Of a stretch of DNA of 64,000 bases, positions 7,976-16,963 are shown in pieces; the first letter of the stretch is position 1; each line of letters opens with the position of its first letter. Under the pieces are notes generated by a model that was given only the letters and a program-made list of their open reading frames with translations, ran no database searches and had not been told where the DNA came from. A program made the position numbers and the translations under genes. Source of the stretch: Salmonella bongori NCTC 12419 (GTDB lineage Bacteria; Pseudomonadota; Gammaproteobacteria; Enterobacterales; Enterobacteriaceae); NCBI RefSeq assembly GCF_000252995.1, contig NC_015761.1, positions 1,674,001 through 1,738,000 on the forward strand. Reading direction: 5' to 3'.

Positions 7976-8986
7976 ATGTCCCCCACTATTTATGATATCG
8001 CGCGTGTTGCGGGTGTTTCAAAATCGACGGTGTCACGCGTGCTCAATAAACAGACGAATATCTCGCCGGAAGCACGCGAAAAAGTTTTGCACGCCATTGA
8101 TGAATTACAGTATCAGCCAAATAAGCTCGCCCGGGCGCTGACAACTTCCGGTTTTGACGCCATCATGGTTATTTCTACTCGATCTGCTAAAACCACTACG
8201 GGCAATCCATTTTTCTCAGAAGTATTACATGCGATTACCGCCAAAGCCGAAGAAGAAGGCTTTGACGTGATTTTACAAACTTCTCGGAGTACTGAGAACG
8301 ATCTGCAAAAGTGTGAAAGTAAAATAAAACAAAAATTGATTAAAGGCATCATCATGCTTAGCTCACCTGCCGATGAAACTTTTTTCGCGCGGCTGGATAA
8401 ATATGATGTTCCGGTGGTTGTAATTGGTAAGGTTGAAGGTCAATATAACCATGTTCATTCGGTTGATACCGATAATTTTCGTGACAGCATAGCGTTAACA
8501 AACGCCTTAATTAATCATGGTCATCACCGTATTGCCTGCCTACATGCGCCGCTTGATTTCCATGTTTCTATTGATCGCGTCAATGGCTATAAAACCAGTA
8601 TCAAGACACATAATCTTTCCCTGCATGAAGAATGGATAATTGATGGGGGTTATACACATGAGAGCGCGCTGTTAGCCGCCAGAAAATTATTAAGTCAACA
8701 ACCGTTACCAGACGCAGTATTTGCTACTGATAGTCTGAAGCTGATGAGCTTATATCGTGTCGCTGCCGAAAAAAATATTGCTATTCCTCAGCAGCTGGCC
8801 GTTGTGGGTTACAGTAATGAAATGCTTTCCTTCATGTTGACGCCACCGCCTGGCGGGATTGATGTCCCTACGCAGGCTTTAGGCGAACAAAGCTGTCATT
8901 TACTGTTTGACTTGATCGCCGGAAAAAAAGCAGTAAAAAATATCACCGTCAACACACGTATTTCGTTAACAACCTCTCTGGCTTAA
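7976..8986 (+). CDS. ycjW: LacI-family repressor YcjW
   Basis: LacI/GalR regulator, 336 residues from the ATG at 7976. That start lies behind GGAG and gives the standard LacI N-terminus (TIYDIARVAGVSKSTVSRVLN helix-turn-helix); the 17-codon upstream extension is not conserved. The hinge NKLARAL is followed by a periplasmic-binding-like effector domain (SSPADETFFARL, DAVFATDSLKL, LAVVGYSNEM). In E. coli YcjW represses the ycjM operon, responds to kojibiose-related sugar, and has been reported to control pspE-dependent H2S production. It adjoins ompG here, and two candidate operators lie in the ycj operon. pspE is not seen in this window. Confidence 0.93.
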   Translation: MSPTIYDIARVAGVSKSTVSRVLNKQTNISPEAREKVLHAIDELQYQPNKLARALTTSGFDAIMVISTRSAKTTTGNPFFSEVLHAITAKAEEEGFDVILQTSRSTENDLQKCESKIKQKLIKGIIMLSSPADETFFARLDKYDVPVVVIGKVEGQYNHVHSVDTDNFRDSIALTNALINHGHHRIACLHAPLDFHVSIDRVNGYKTSIKTHNLSLHEEWIIDGGYTHESALLAARKLLSQQPLPDAVFATDSLKLMSLYRVAAEKNIAIPQQLAVVGYSNEMLSFMLTPPPGGIDVPTQALGEQSCHLLFDLIAGKKAVKNITVNTRISLTTSLA

Positions 8987-8989
8987 AGG

Positions 8990-9011
8990 CTGGGGCATCA
9001 ATCTGCCCCAG
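8990..9011. terminator. Bidirectional terminator between ycjW and ompG
   Basis: Perfect 8-bp stem CTGGGGCA / TGCCCCAG with a 6-nt loop, centred in the 30-bp convergent gap between the ycjW and ompG stop codons. U-tracts are weak on both sides, but placement and stem strength support termination. Confidence 0.65.
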
Positions 9012-9016
9012 TTCGA

Positions 9017-9922
9017 TTAAAAAGCGTAATTAATACCTATCCCGGCATAATGGAATTTATCGCTCTCGCCTTCGTCATGATCCTCCCATTCAAAGGCATA
9101 CTCCAGCGTCATTGATAAGCCGTTCTGAAAGTCATATGCATATAAAAGCCCCAGGCGGTTGAAGTCATGGCCTTCGCGCTCGGGATCATCCTGCCAGTCC
9201 CAGTTAGACCAGCGATCTAACCCCAAACGCGTATAGGGCGTCAGTGTGGTATTACCCAGTGAAATGGGCAGATAGGCACGAATCTCCTGTGTTGAAAACT
9301 CACCATTATTACGGTTGTCTGCAAGATTAAAGCCCCGCTCCAGGTAATAGTTCACCGTCAAACCAACCGTTTCATTGAAGGTATAGTTCAGGCCAGTTTC
9401 GCTTTCTACGCGGCTGTCGGAATAACCCGTAATATTCAAATCATTGACAAACTGATACATTGCCAGCCAGCCGCTGAAGCGTAAATCATCCGTAAGTTTA
9501 ATATCCCAGTCCGGCTGTACTTTCCAGCGTTGCATATTCGCGGTATCTTTACCGGGTTCATTTACATAATGGTAGCCATAATTACGGAAACCGCCGGTCA
9601 GCCCGACGTTGACATCATCGCTTTCCAGAAATTGATAACGAATTTCCAGCTCCGGACGATCAAACCAGGTACCCCGTTTACCTGCGCTATAATCGACAGG
9701 GCCTTCCTGGTAATACGCCAGCGAAATTTTCCATGGACCATTTGCTGCATTAAAATAGATGGAGGGTTCGCCAAGTCCATCCATATCTTCTGCCTGGCCT
9801 TCGATGTTTTCTATTTCATACATGGCACCGATATTAAAATGCCAGTTATTATTTTCAGCGGCTTGTGCGCAAGCCATTCCTGCGCACATAATCAATGCAG
9901 TAGAGGACAGTAAGGTTTTCAT
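9017..9922 (-). CDS. ompG: Outer membrane porin OmpG
   Basis: Monomeric 14-strand outer-membrane porin for mono- to trisaccharides. The 301-residue precursor has a 21-residue signal peptide (MKTLLSSTALIMCAGMACAQA) followed by the mature EENNNW-type start. The barrel shows alternating aromatic strands and ends in IGINYAF with the terminal Phe needed for BAM recognition. The two histidines of the E. coli pH gate (mature H231 and H261) are kept in EGHDFNR and EDHDEG. OmpG is usually silent in E. coli K-12. Here it sits downstream of the ycj sugar operon in the same direction, consistent with outer-membrane entry for its substrate. Confidence 0.95.
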   Translation of the reverse strand: MKTLLSSTALIMCAGMACAQAAENNNWHFNIGAMYEIENIEGQAEDMDGLGEPSIYFNAANGPWKISLAYYQEGPVDYSAGKRGTWFDRPELEIRYQFLESDDVNVGLTGGFRNYGYHYVNEPGKDTANMQRWKVQPDWDIKLTDDLRFSGWLAMYQFVNDLNITGYSDSRVESETGLNYTFNETVGLTVNYYLERGFNLADNRNNGEFSTQEIRAYLPISLGNTTLTPYTRLGLDRWSNWDWQDDPEREGHDFNRLGLLYAYDFQNGLSMTLEYAFEWEDHDEGESDKFHYAGIGINYAF

Positions 9923-9966
9923 TTTTATTCCTTGTTAAAACACTGACAAAAAATGCACCTCATGCA

Positions 9967-9984
9967 GGGGGAATTCACTCCCCC
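9967..9984 (-). terminator. Stem-loop between ycjV and ompG
   Basis: GGGGGA / TCCCCC arms around a short loop lie 15 bp after the ycjV stop on the minus strand. It may end the ycj operon transcript or reduce read-through into ompG. There is no clear U-run, so it may be attenuating or RNA-stabilising. Confidence 0.4.
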
Positions 9985-9997
9985 AGGCTGGAGTTTA

Positions 9998-11077
9998 TTA
10001 AATAGCGATTTCAGTTTCAGCATCAAAGAAATGACATTTCGCCATATCAAAATGTATAGTGATATTTTCTCCCGCTGTATAATCATTAATTGCCCCGGCA
10101 CGAACAACCAGTTCATGCCCCCCAACGGTGGTGTAAAGCATAAACTCCGCCCCCGTTAATTCCGCCACGCTAATTCGTGCTGACACGCTATTATCATTAT
10201 GATTTTCAGGATAGATATCTTCCGGACGTATACCCATAATCACTGCTTTTCGCTCATACCCCTGAGCAACCAGGGCATCTAACTTATTTTGCGGGATAGT
10301 TAACTTTAGCGTTTCAGTGACAAATTTATTGCTATCAATAGAACCGCGAATAAAATTCATTGCCGGAGAGCCAATAAATCCAGCCACAAACATATTTGCC
10401 GGATGGTTATAAACGACTTTCGGCGCGCCGACTTGCTGAATAATACCGTCTTTCATAATGACTATACGCGTCGCCATCGTCATGGCTTCGGTTTGGTCAT
10501 GTGTGACATATATCATGGTGGTATTCAGTTTTTGGTGCAATTTACTGATTTCCGCCCGCATTTGAACGCGTAATTTAGCGTCCAGGTTAGAGAGGGGTTC
10601 GTCCATGAGGAACACGCCCGCTTCACGCACTATCGCCCGACCAAGCGCTACGCGCTGACGTTGTCCGCCAGACAGCGCGCCGGGCTTACGTTTCAGATAA
10701 TCCCGCAGTCCGAGAATCTGCGCCGCCCAGTTAACGCGCTCCTCAATGATCGAGGGCGCGATCTTTTGCATTTTCAGCCCAAAAGCCATGTTGTCGTAAA
10801 CGCTCATATGCGGATACAGCGCATAATTCTGAAAAACCATCGCAATATTTCGCGCCTTTGCCGGAACATCATTCATCCGCTTCCCGTCAATCAGTAAATC
10901 ACCTGCGCTAATTTCTTCCAGACCGGCAATCATTCGCAGCGTGGTGGATTTTCCGCAGCCCGATGGACCAACAAATACAATGAACTCTTTATCGGCAATT
11001 TCCAGGTTAAAATCCTTAACCACATGAACCTGGTTATCATATATTTTCTGAATACATTGCAGTGAAAGCTGTGCCAT
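9998..11077 (-). CDS. ycjV: Sugar ABC transporter ATPase YcjV (intact)
   Basis: MalK/UgpC-type ATPase of a carbohydrate importer, about 359 residues from the ATG at 11077 (MAQLSLQ); an ATG six codons upstream overlaps the end of ycjU. Walker A GPSGCGKST is near residue 37, the signature is LSGGQRQRVALGR, Walker B is VFLMDEPLSNLDA, and the H-loop is VTHDQTEAM. A C-terminal OB/TOBE regulatory domain follows (GIRPEDIYP, LTGAEFMLY). It energises the permeases YcjO and YcjP. As I recall, E. coli K-12 ycjV is a broken gene; this copy has full family length, so the importer is complete here. Confidence 0.93.
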   Translation of the reverse strand: MAQLSLQCIQKIYDNQVHVVKDFNLEIADKEFIVFVGPSGCGKSTTLRMIAGLEEISAGDLLIDGKRMNDVPAKARNIAMVFQNYALYPHMSVYDNMAFGLKMQKIAPSIIEERVNWAAQILGLRDYLKRKPGALSGGQRQRVALGRAIVREAGVFLMDEPLSNLDAKLRVQMRAEISKLHQKLNTTMIYVTHDQTEAMTMATRIVIMKDGIIQQVGAPKVVYNHPANMFVAGFIGSPAMNFIRGSIDSNKFVTETLKLTIPQNKLDALVAQGYERKAVIMGIRPEDIYPENHNDNSVSARISVAELTGAEFMLYTTVGGHELVVRAGAINDYTAGENITIHFDMAKCHFFDAETEIAI

Positions 11078-11087
11078 ATTGATTCCT

Positions 11088-11747
11088 TTATGCATTTAGC
11101 CAGAAAGCCGATAAACACGGCCACGTCAGGTATTCTGTCGAAGGGAGAAGCAGTCCTGCTCCTGTAAGCGACTCACCAATCCCTACGGATCGCATTCCAC
11201 ATGCGTTAATCGCCGTTATCCCCGCCTGCGCGTCTTCAATACCGATACATTTTTCCGGTTCGACGCCCAGCCCTTTACACGCCGCGATAAAAATTTCCGG
11301 GTCTGGCTTGGAACGCGTGATTTTCGACGCATCGGCACAAAAATCAAAAAGGTCGGCAATACCAAGCGCCTGTAAAATAGCAGGCGCGTTAAGCGATACA
11401 GAGGCGATCGCCGTCGGGATCTGCAACCCGGTCAGCGTATTTAATAATTCCCGGATACCCGGTAAAACGGCACGGGGTGATAACTGGCGCAAGGAGTTGA
11501 CATAAATTGCATTTTTACGTGCTGCCCAGCGCAGGCATTCACTTTCACTTAAGGTCCCCTCTTTTCCGCCATGCCGTAAAATACGCCGCAGTGACTCAAT
11601 CCGGCTAATGCCTTTTAAACTGTCATTGAAGGCTTCGTCGATAACAATATCCATCTCATCTGCGATTTGTTTCCACGCTATAAAATGAAGACGCGCGGTA
11701 TCGGTAATCACACCGTCTAAATCAAAAATGATGGCCTGAGGTTTCAT
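11088..11747 (-). CDS. ycjU: Beta-phosphoglucomutase YcjU
   Basis: HAD-superfamily beta-phosphoglucomutase that converts beta-glucose-1-phosphate, the product of YcjT phosphorolysis, to glucose-6-phosphate. The 219-residue protein has the nucleophile motif FDLDGVITD with D9 and D11, a helical cap, the SVSLNA motif II, and GIEDAQAGI motif IV preceded by KPDPEIF. Its start overlaps the ycjT stop (ATGA) and its ribosome-binding site lies in the ycjT 3' end. Length equals that of E. coli YcjU. Confidence 0.94.
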   Translation of the reverse strand: MKPQAIIFDLDGVITDTARLHFIAWKQIADEMDIVIDEAFNDSLKGISRIESLRRILRHGGKEGTLSESECLRWAARKNAIYVNSLRQLSPRAVLPGIRELLNTLTGLQIPTAIASVSLNAPAILQALGIADLFDFCADASKITRSKPDPEIFIAACKGLGVEPEKCIGIEDAQAGITAINACGMRSVGIGESLTGAGLLLPSTEYLTWPCLSAFWLNA

Positions 11748-14011
11748 TTACCCTCCCTGGTAGCGGTCCCATTTATGGATGAAAAAAAGGGGCGCCGGGC
11801 GAAGAGTTGCTCGCCGTCAATCGCCACCGATTGGCCACAGATCCACATATCGACAGGATGCGTACTGATAACCTTAATGTTTTCCACGCTTATCGTGATA
11901 AAGATGTCAACGCCTTTCCACTGTATCGGAAATGACAATTCAGACCACGCTTCAGGCAACGCGGGCTCCAGATGGAGTTCACCACGACAAATACGCAAGC
12001 CAGCAAACCCCTGGATTGCCCCCAGCCAAATAGCCCCCGTTGCAGCGGCATGAATTCCCTCATCACAGCTGTGCGGATCGTCACCAAGATCGATTCGCGC
12101 ACCATCACGCCAGAATTGATATCCCATGAAGGGATCGCCACAGCGGGTTGCCACGATACCGTGGATCGCTTTACTTAAAGAAGAATCATGGATGGTACGC
12201 GGCTCATAAAAACGAAGATTCGCCAGCCATGTATGCGGGGTAAATAACGTCGGCTGCATATAAGCCAGCATCACCACATCTGCCTGTTTGAGAATTTGCA
12301 TCTCGTTGACTTCAGCCCGGGAGTAATCCAGCAAGATAGTTTGCTTACCCGCCTTCGCTTTATATTTTGCTAAATCAATAACCGGCTTACTGAGAAATGT
12401 ATCATCCTGTGGCAATACGCCATTCGGTTGGATATCCGGTAACCAGAGGTGGCGTAAAAAATGTTCCGCACGATGAATAAATGCTTCATCCGTACATCCC
12501 TGTGAACGGGAAAACTCAAGCGCCTGTTCCACATTGTAGTGCGCCATATAATTGGTAAAGGCGTTATTATTGACATGTTCGGTATATTCATCCGGCCCAA
12601 TAACATCATGAATTTCCAGGCGACCATTTACTTCTGTCGCCCGGCTCATCCAGAATTTAGCCGTTTCCATTAACAGCGCCATGCCCTCGCGGGACATAAA
12701 ATTGATATCGTGGGTAGCGTGCCAGTAGTGGATAACCGCCCAGGCGATATCGGCAACCAGATGGTGTTCCGCCAGAGCAGAAGCCACTTTTTGCCGTAAT
12801 CCGGTACGGATATTGATTGCGGCAAATTCTGGCGTTTCTTCCTCGCCGCTACGTGCGCTTTCCCACGGGAACAATGCGCCCTGCCAGCCATTGCGTCTCG
12901 CCTTCTCACGCGCGCCAGGCAAATTATGCCAGCGGTAGCGTAACAGCCGCCTGGCAATTTCTGGCGAGGTAAACAGATGGAATGGCAACAAGAACACCTC
13001 GGTATCCCAGAAAATGTGGCCTTTATACCCCTCTCCCGTGAGCCCCTTTGCGGCAATACTGCTCCGCTCATCGTGTTCCGGCGTCATGATACGTAAATGA
13101 TAAAGCGCGAAGTCAAGCATCTGTTGATCATCACTGGCCGTACTGACAACCTGCACACGGTGACGTTTCCACCACGAAGACCAGTTCGCCGTCGTCACTG
13201 CCAACAACGCGTCATAGCCCTGCCCGACGCAGTTTTCCAGCAGCCGTAGCGACTGACGCCCCCAGCTTTCGAGCGAATTCCGCCGTTCGGAGGTCCACTC
13301 AATCCACGTCAGTTTTTCCAGCACAAGCCGTTCCCCGACGTTTACCTGCGCGCCGTTATGCTGCAGCAAACGGCGATCTTTTGCCGTGAAACAACGTTGC
13401 ACCTCGCCTTTTACACAGCAATATGAGGTGATGGCAATATCGTTGCGTCCATCCTGCGTTGTATAAATACCCTGCAAGTAATGCTGGCCAAAAACCCTGA
13501 CCTGCGCTTCGTCCAGATGTTGGCGCCCATGGTTAGTCATCGTGGCGTCGATACCCGTCGACATGGCGATACTGGCATCGGCGTCCAGCGGCGCAATGGT
13601 TATCTCCATCGCCAGTAACGGTAACGTCTCCGCGGAAACAAAACGTCGGCTATCAATCGCGAAGCGCATCCCATTCGGTGCCCGCCAAATTAAGGAACGA
13701 CGCAACTCGCCGCTGGCAAAGTCGATTTCCCGGTGCCAGGATTCAATTGTTCCGCTCAAAAGCGAAAAGATTTCGCCATTCAGGGTGATTTCTGTGCCAA
13801 TCACATCGGGGAGATTAACCAGCTCATTTATCTCGCCGCGGCCTGCCCGATGATAGAGCCCCGCCAGAAACATGCCGCGAGTTTGCACCGTGTATGCTTC
13901 TTCATGACAGGCGCGAACGCCCAGATAACCATTGCCTGACGCCATGAGCGTAGCGTGTTTATTCAGAGTATGCGGGCAAAACCCCGGGTCGGTTAATATT
14001 GCAGGCTTCAT
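11744..14011 (-). CDS. ycjT: Kojibiose phosphorylase YcjT (GH65)
   Basis: Glycoside hydrolase family 65 phosphorylase. E. coli YcjT splits kojibiose (alpha-1,2 glucobiose) with phosphate to glucose and beta-glucose-1-phosphate. From the ATG at 14011 it is 755 residues, the E. coli length; an alternative ATG immediately before is also usable. Features are the N-terminal beta-sandwich, the (alpha/alpha)6 barrel with WDTEVFLLPF, the general acid glutamate in VIGPDEYTEHVNN near residue 473, the phosphate-binding stretch KQADVVML, and SLSKAIHG. It overlaps ycjS upstream and ycjU downstream, so translation is coupled along the operon. A YcjW-operator-like palindrome lies inside its 3' end. Confidence 0.94.
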   Translation of the reverse strand: MKPAILTDPGFCPHTLNKHATLMASGNGYLGVRACHEEAYTVQTRGMFLAGLYHRAGRGEINELVNLPDVIGTEITLNGEIFSLLSGTIESWHREIDFASGELRRSLIWRAPNGMRFAIDSRRFVSAETLPLLAMEITIAPLDADASIAMSTGIDATMTNHGRQHLDEAQVRVFGQHYLQGIYTTQDGRNDIAITSYCCVKGEVQRCFTAKDRRLLQHNGAQVNVGERLVLEKLTWIEWTSERRNSLESWGRQSLRLLENCVGQGYDALLAVTTANWSSWWKRHRVQVVSTASDDQQMLDFALYHLRIMTPEHDERSSIAAKGLTGEGYKGHIFWDTEVFLLPFHLFTSPEIARRLLRYRWHNLPGAREKARRNGWQGALFPWESARSGEEETPEFAAINIRTGLRQKVASALAEHHLVADIAWAVIHYWHATHDINFMSREGMALLMETAKFWMSRATEVNGRLEIHDVIGPDEYTEHVNNNAFTNYMAHYNVEQALEFSRSQGCTDEAFIHRAEHFLRHLWLPDIQPNGVLPQDDTFLSKPVIDLAKYKAKAGKQTILLDYSRAEVNEMQILKQADVVMLAYMQPTLFTPHTWLANLRFYEPRTIHDSSLSKAIHGIVATRCGDPFMGYQFWRDGARIDLGDDPHSCDEGIHAAATGAIWLGAIQGFAGLRICRGELHLEPALPEAWSELSFPIQWKGVDIFITISVENIKVISTHPVDMWICGQSVAIDGEQLFARRPFFSSINGTATREGK
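11758..11771. promoter_or_regulatory. Candidate YcjW operator inside the ycjT 3' end
   Basis: TGGTAGCGGTCCCA is an imperfect palindrome with a central CG step, as in LacI-family operators. It is identical to the site at 21696-21709 before ycjM. It lies in the last codons of ycjT, just upstream of ycjU. Binding by YcjW is inferred from the exact duplication. Confidence 0.5.
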
Positions 14012-15066
14012 CATAATTCCACGCACGTTCCTGTTTCAGCGGCGTGATATAACGCGGCCACCAGTTGTTGAATGACGAGCCCCTGCTCAGCGTCTGCTAT
14101 CATGACGGGTTCCCCCTGTACATGATTAACGAAGGCTTCCATGCTGCGACAGTGGCGATTGTCATCGGCAACATCTCGTCTGAACAGCACATTTAATTCG
14201 CCATTCATATCGTTATAGATCTGTGCCGGAAAGAGCGTCGCCCCGGCCATATCACCGCAAAAGTTCACATTCATTACTGATTGTTCCGGAATATTCAAAG
14301 CAAAGGCGGTTTCGAGACGTAAGATCCCTCCGTTGTGGAACTCAATCGTGCCAAACAGGGAATCCTCAACGCTATAAGTCAACGGGTCCCACTGACCAAA
14401 TTGGCCGCAGTTTTTGCGCGTACCAATTTTTTGATAGCTGTGCGCACAGACGCGTTTTACAGCCGGGAATCCCAGGACATACATCGCCGCATCCAGCATA
14501 TGAATACCGATGTCGATCAATGGTCCGCCGCCCTGCAAGGTTTTGTTGGTAAATACCCCCCATCCCGGAACGCCGCAGCGACGCAACGCCCGGGCATTAG
14601 TGACATAAATCTCGCCAAGCGTGCCGGACATCACCTGCTCACGCAGCAGTTGCGTATCTAACGCAAAGCGATGGTGAAAATCATAAGCCAAAACTTTCTG
14701 CATTCGCCGCGCCGTAATGCACATCTCCATCGCTTCCTCAGGCGTCATCGCTGGCGGCTTTTCACACATCACATGACAACCCGCTTTTAACGCCATCATG
14801 GCGTGTTCATAATGAAAACGATTTGGCGAACAAATGCTGACGATGTCCGGTTGTACATCGCTTAGCATTTTTTCCGGATCATCCCAGACTGAGGCGCTAC
14901 CGTATTTTTCTGCCAGCGCTTGCGCCTGAGACAGGCGGCTGTCACAGACAGCCACCAGTTCCAGATCGTCGCGGGTGCAGTAGTACGAAGCATGAACCTT
15001 ATCCGCTACCTGGCCCGCACCAATAATGGCGACCCGCAGCGGAGAGCTTGTGATTGCACTTTTCAC
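14011..15066 (-). CDS. ycjS: D-glucoside 3-dehydrogenase YcjS (Gfo/Idh/MocA family)
   Basis: NAD-dependent oxidoreductase that, in E. coli, interconverts D-glucosides and their 3-keto forms and completes the D-guloside to D-glucoside route with YcjQ and YcjR. The start is a GTG at 15066 (reading VKSAITSS), behind AGAGGAT. This gives 351 residues as in E. coli; the longer frame would overlap ycjR. The Rossmann motif is IIGAGQVADKVHAS, the family catalytic motif is CEKPPAMT, and the C-terminal sheet has GGGPLIDIGIHMLDAA. It ends in overlap with ycjT. Confidence 0.93.
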   Translation of the reverse strand: MKSAITSSPLRVAIIGAGQVADKVHASYYCTRDDLELVAVCDSRLSQAQALAEKYGSASVWDDPEKMLSDVQPDIVSICSPNRFHYEHAMMALKAGCHVMCEKPPAMTPEEAMEMCITARRMQKVLAYDFHHRFALDTQLLREQVMSGTLGEIYVTNARALRRCGVPGWGVFTNKTLQGGGPLIDIGIHMLDAAMYVLGFPAVKRVCAHSYQKIGTRKNCGQFGQWDPLTYSVEDSLFGTIEFHNGGILRLETAFALNIPEQSVMNVNFCGDMAGATLFPAQIYNDMNGELNVLFRRDVADDNRHCRSMEAFVNHVQGEPVMIADAEQGLVIQQLVAALYHAAETGTCVEL

Positions 15067-15076
15067 GGAGATCCTC

Positions 15077-15865
15077 TTAGCACGTGCGCAGCCAGGCCAA
15101 TGATTCACGGTACGCTTCTGACAAATTTTCTGCCCTGACGCGCCCTTCATACACCACATAGCCTTGATAATTGTCCTGACGCAGTTGCTCAAATAGCGCA
15201 CTAAAATTTAACGTGCCCGTACCCGGTTGATAACGATGGTTATCCGCAATGTGCACGTGACCTAATAGATCGCGGTTATCATGCAGCGCTTTCACCATGT
15301 CATCTTCTTCAATATTCATATGGTAAAAATCGCCGATTATCCGCACATGTTTGAGATTGTTTTCGACGATATACCGGCGCGCGTCGGCCAGAGTGTTAAT
15401 CATGTGATCCTGATAGCGGTTTAGCGGCTCCAGGTATACGGTTGTCCCCGTGCGCTCAGCGACGTTGTCGAGGTAACGTAGCGAATCACTGACCGCTTTA
15501 CGGTCGCCTTCCAGACTGCGCGGTGACGTCATTGGGGGCAGGCGGAAAGTAAACATTCCCCATGCGGCTGGAACGATAATGCCCTGACCGCCCACTTCGG
15601 CTAAGGCTTCAAGAATGCGTTCGATTTGTTTAAGTCCTTTCAGACGGCGTTCTTCAATAAAATCACCGATCCAGCCGTCATAGCCGCCGCAGGCTGTAGT
15701 CACCGGTAAGCCCGTTTCCTGAATAGCGGCTTTTACCTCCTCCAGATTGTTAACAAGCAATTTGCCGTCAATTTCAAAACCATCAAATCCCATCGCTTTG
15801 ATATAACGAAATTTCTCCAGGATATTTTCCGGAAAGAAGGCTTGATTCTGTGTCCCAATTTTCAT
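15077..15865 (-). CDS. ycjR: 3-keto-D-guloside 4-epimerase YcjR
   Basis: TIM-barrel sugar isomerase/epimerase (AP endonuclease 2 superfamily) that epimerises the C4 of 3-keto-gulosides. It is 262 residues from the ATG at 15865 (MKIGTQNQ); two earlier in-frame codons are not conserved. The four metal ligands described for the E. coli enzyme fall in register: E146 (VYLEPLNR), D179 (IIGDFYHM), H205 (LGHVHIAD) and E240 (VVYEGRV). It lies between ycjQ (18 bp gap) and ycjS (10 bp gap) in one operon. Confidence 0.94.
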   Translation of the reverse strand: MKIGTQNQAFFPENILEKFRYIKAMGFDGFEIDGKLLVNNLEEVKAAIQETGLPVTTACGGYDGWIGDFIEERRLKGLKQIERILEALAEVGGQGIIVPAAWGMFTFRLPPMTSPRSLEGDRKAVSDSLRYLDNVAERTGTTVYLEPLNRYQDHMINTLADARRYIVENNLKHVRIIGDFYHMNIEEDDMVKALHDNRDLLGHVHIADNHRYQPGTGTLNFSALFEQLRQDNYQGYVVYEGRVRAENLSEAYRESLAWLRTC

Positions 15866-15883
15866 CTTCTGCATTCCCTTGAA

Positions 15884-16936
15884 TTAAAATGTCACGCCCA
15901 TTTTGATGCTCTTTTCCGGATGCCTGTCGACATACTCCATATAGCTTTCCGGACTGGAGGCAAACGTTACGACCGGATCAATAATCTCTTCGCAGTCGAG
16001 ATAACCGTTCATCAGTAGTTCCCAGCAGGTCTCTTCAATACGTTTACGACTCCAGCGCGGGTAGTCCGGATTCGGTTCGCTACAGGCGCGAGCGAAAACA
16101 ATTTTAGCGTTGTTAAAATGCGCTTCGCGTCCCAGGTTGAAGCCCGCCGCAAACGGTTTAGCGAAGGCGACGTAAGAAATAGTCCCGCCATACGCCAGAC
16201 CGCGCAGCGCTGACTGCAATGCATCGGCATAACCACTGGTTTCAATGATCACATCCGCGCCCTGCTTACCCGTCAGTTTTTTAATCTCCATGCCAACATC
16301 CGTCCCGCCAGGACTGAGGCAAAAGTCGGCGCCATGACGACGGGCGATATCACAACGGTGAGCGATTGGATCGACGCCGATGACCACGGATGCACCGGCT
16401 TTTTTCGCCAGCTGAACTGCGATTTGCCCAATCGCGCCCAATCCAACAATGACCACAAAATCTCCCACGCGCACGTTGGCATCCCGTACGCCGCTCATCG
16501 CAAACTGAGCCGGGTCATAACAGACCGCATTTTTCCACGAGCCACCTTCCGGCATCTTGCGCAATTTATAATTATTCACAGCATTGATGATTACCGTCTC
16601 AGAAAGCGGGCCATAACCACATACCCGGTCGCCCACCGTATAATCGGTGACTTCACTTCCACATTCGGTAATATCCCCGACAACCATATTACCGAGTTGG
16701 AATTTACCGAATTCAATACCGCGCGGCGCGCCTTCCGGCCTTGGCATAAACATTTGCCACTCAGGATTAAAGTCCTCATCAATAAACGGGCTGGCGGCGC
16801 GGAAATCGACCACCTCAGTTCCATGTTTCGGCGCCCCATATAACACGCGAATTTTTACTTCATTCGCCAGAATCGCACGATCTTCATATTCCACCAGCGC
16901 CGCAACACGCGGTTCAGTGGCAATTAACTTTTTCAT
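15884..16936 (-). CDS. ycjQ: D-guloside 3-dehydrogenase YcjQ (MDR family)
   Basis: Medium-chain dehydrogenase/reductase. In E. coli YcjQ oxidises D-gulosides at C3 as the first step of their conversion to D-glucosides. The 350-residue protein has an N-terminal GroES-like domain (KHGTEVVDFR, VVGDITECGSEVTDYTVGDRV) and a nucleotide-binding domain with the motif VVGLGAIGQIA near residue 160. The classical structural-zinc cysteine cluster is not obvious. It shares the minus-strand operon with ycjR and ycjS. Length matches E. coli YcjQ. Confidence 0.93.
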   Translation of the reverse strand: MKKLIATEPRVAALVEYEDRAILANEVKIRVLYGAPKHGTEVVDFRAASPFIDEDFNPEWQMFMPRPEGAPRGIEFGKFQLGNMVVGDITECGSEVTDYTVGDRVCGYGPLSETVIINAVNNYKLRKMPEGGSWKNAVCYDPAQFAMSGVRDANVRVGDFVVIVGLGAIGQIAVQLAKKAGASVVIGVDPIAHRCDIARRHGADFCLSPGGTDVGMEIKKLTGKQGADVIIETSGYADALQSALRGLAYGGTISYVAFAKPFAAGFNLGREAHFNNAKIVFARACSEPNPDYPRWSRKRIEETCWELLMNGYLDCEEIIDPVVTFASSPESYMEYVDRHPEKSIKMGVTF

Positions 16937-16963
16937 TTACAACTCCTTAATAAAATGGCCGCT

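Noticed and set aside
9530..9913. 127-codon open frame antisense to ompG
   Set aside because: It lies wholly opposite a well-supported porin gene, has no ribosome-binding site and no family features. It is a codon-structure shadow.
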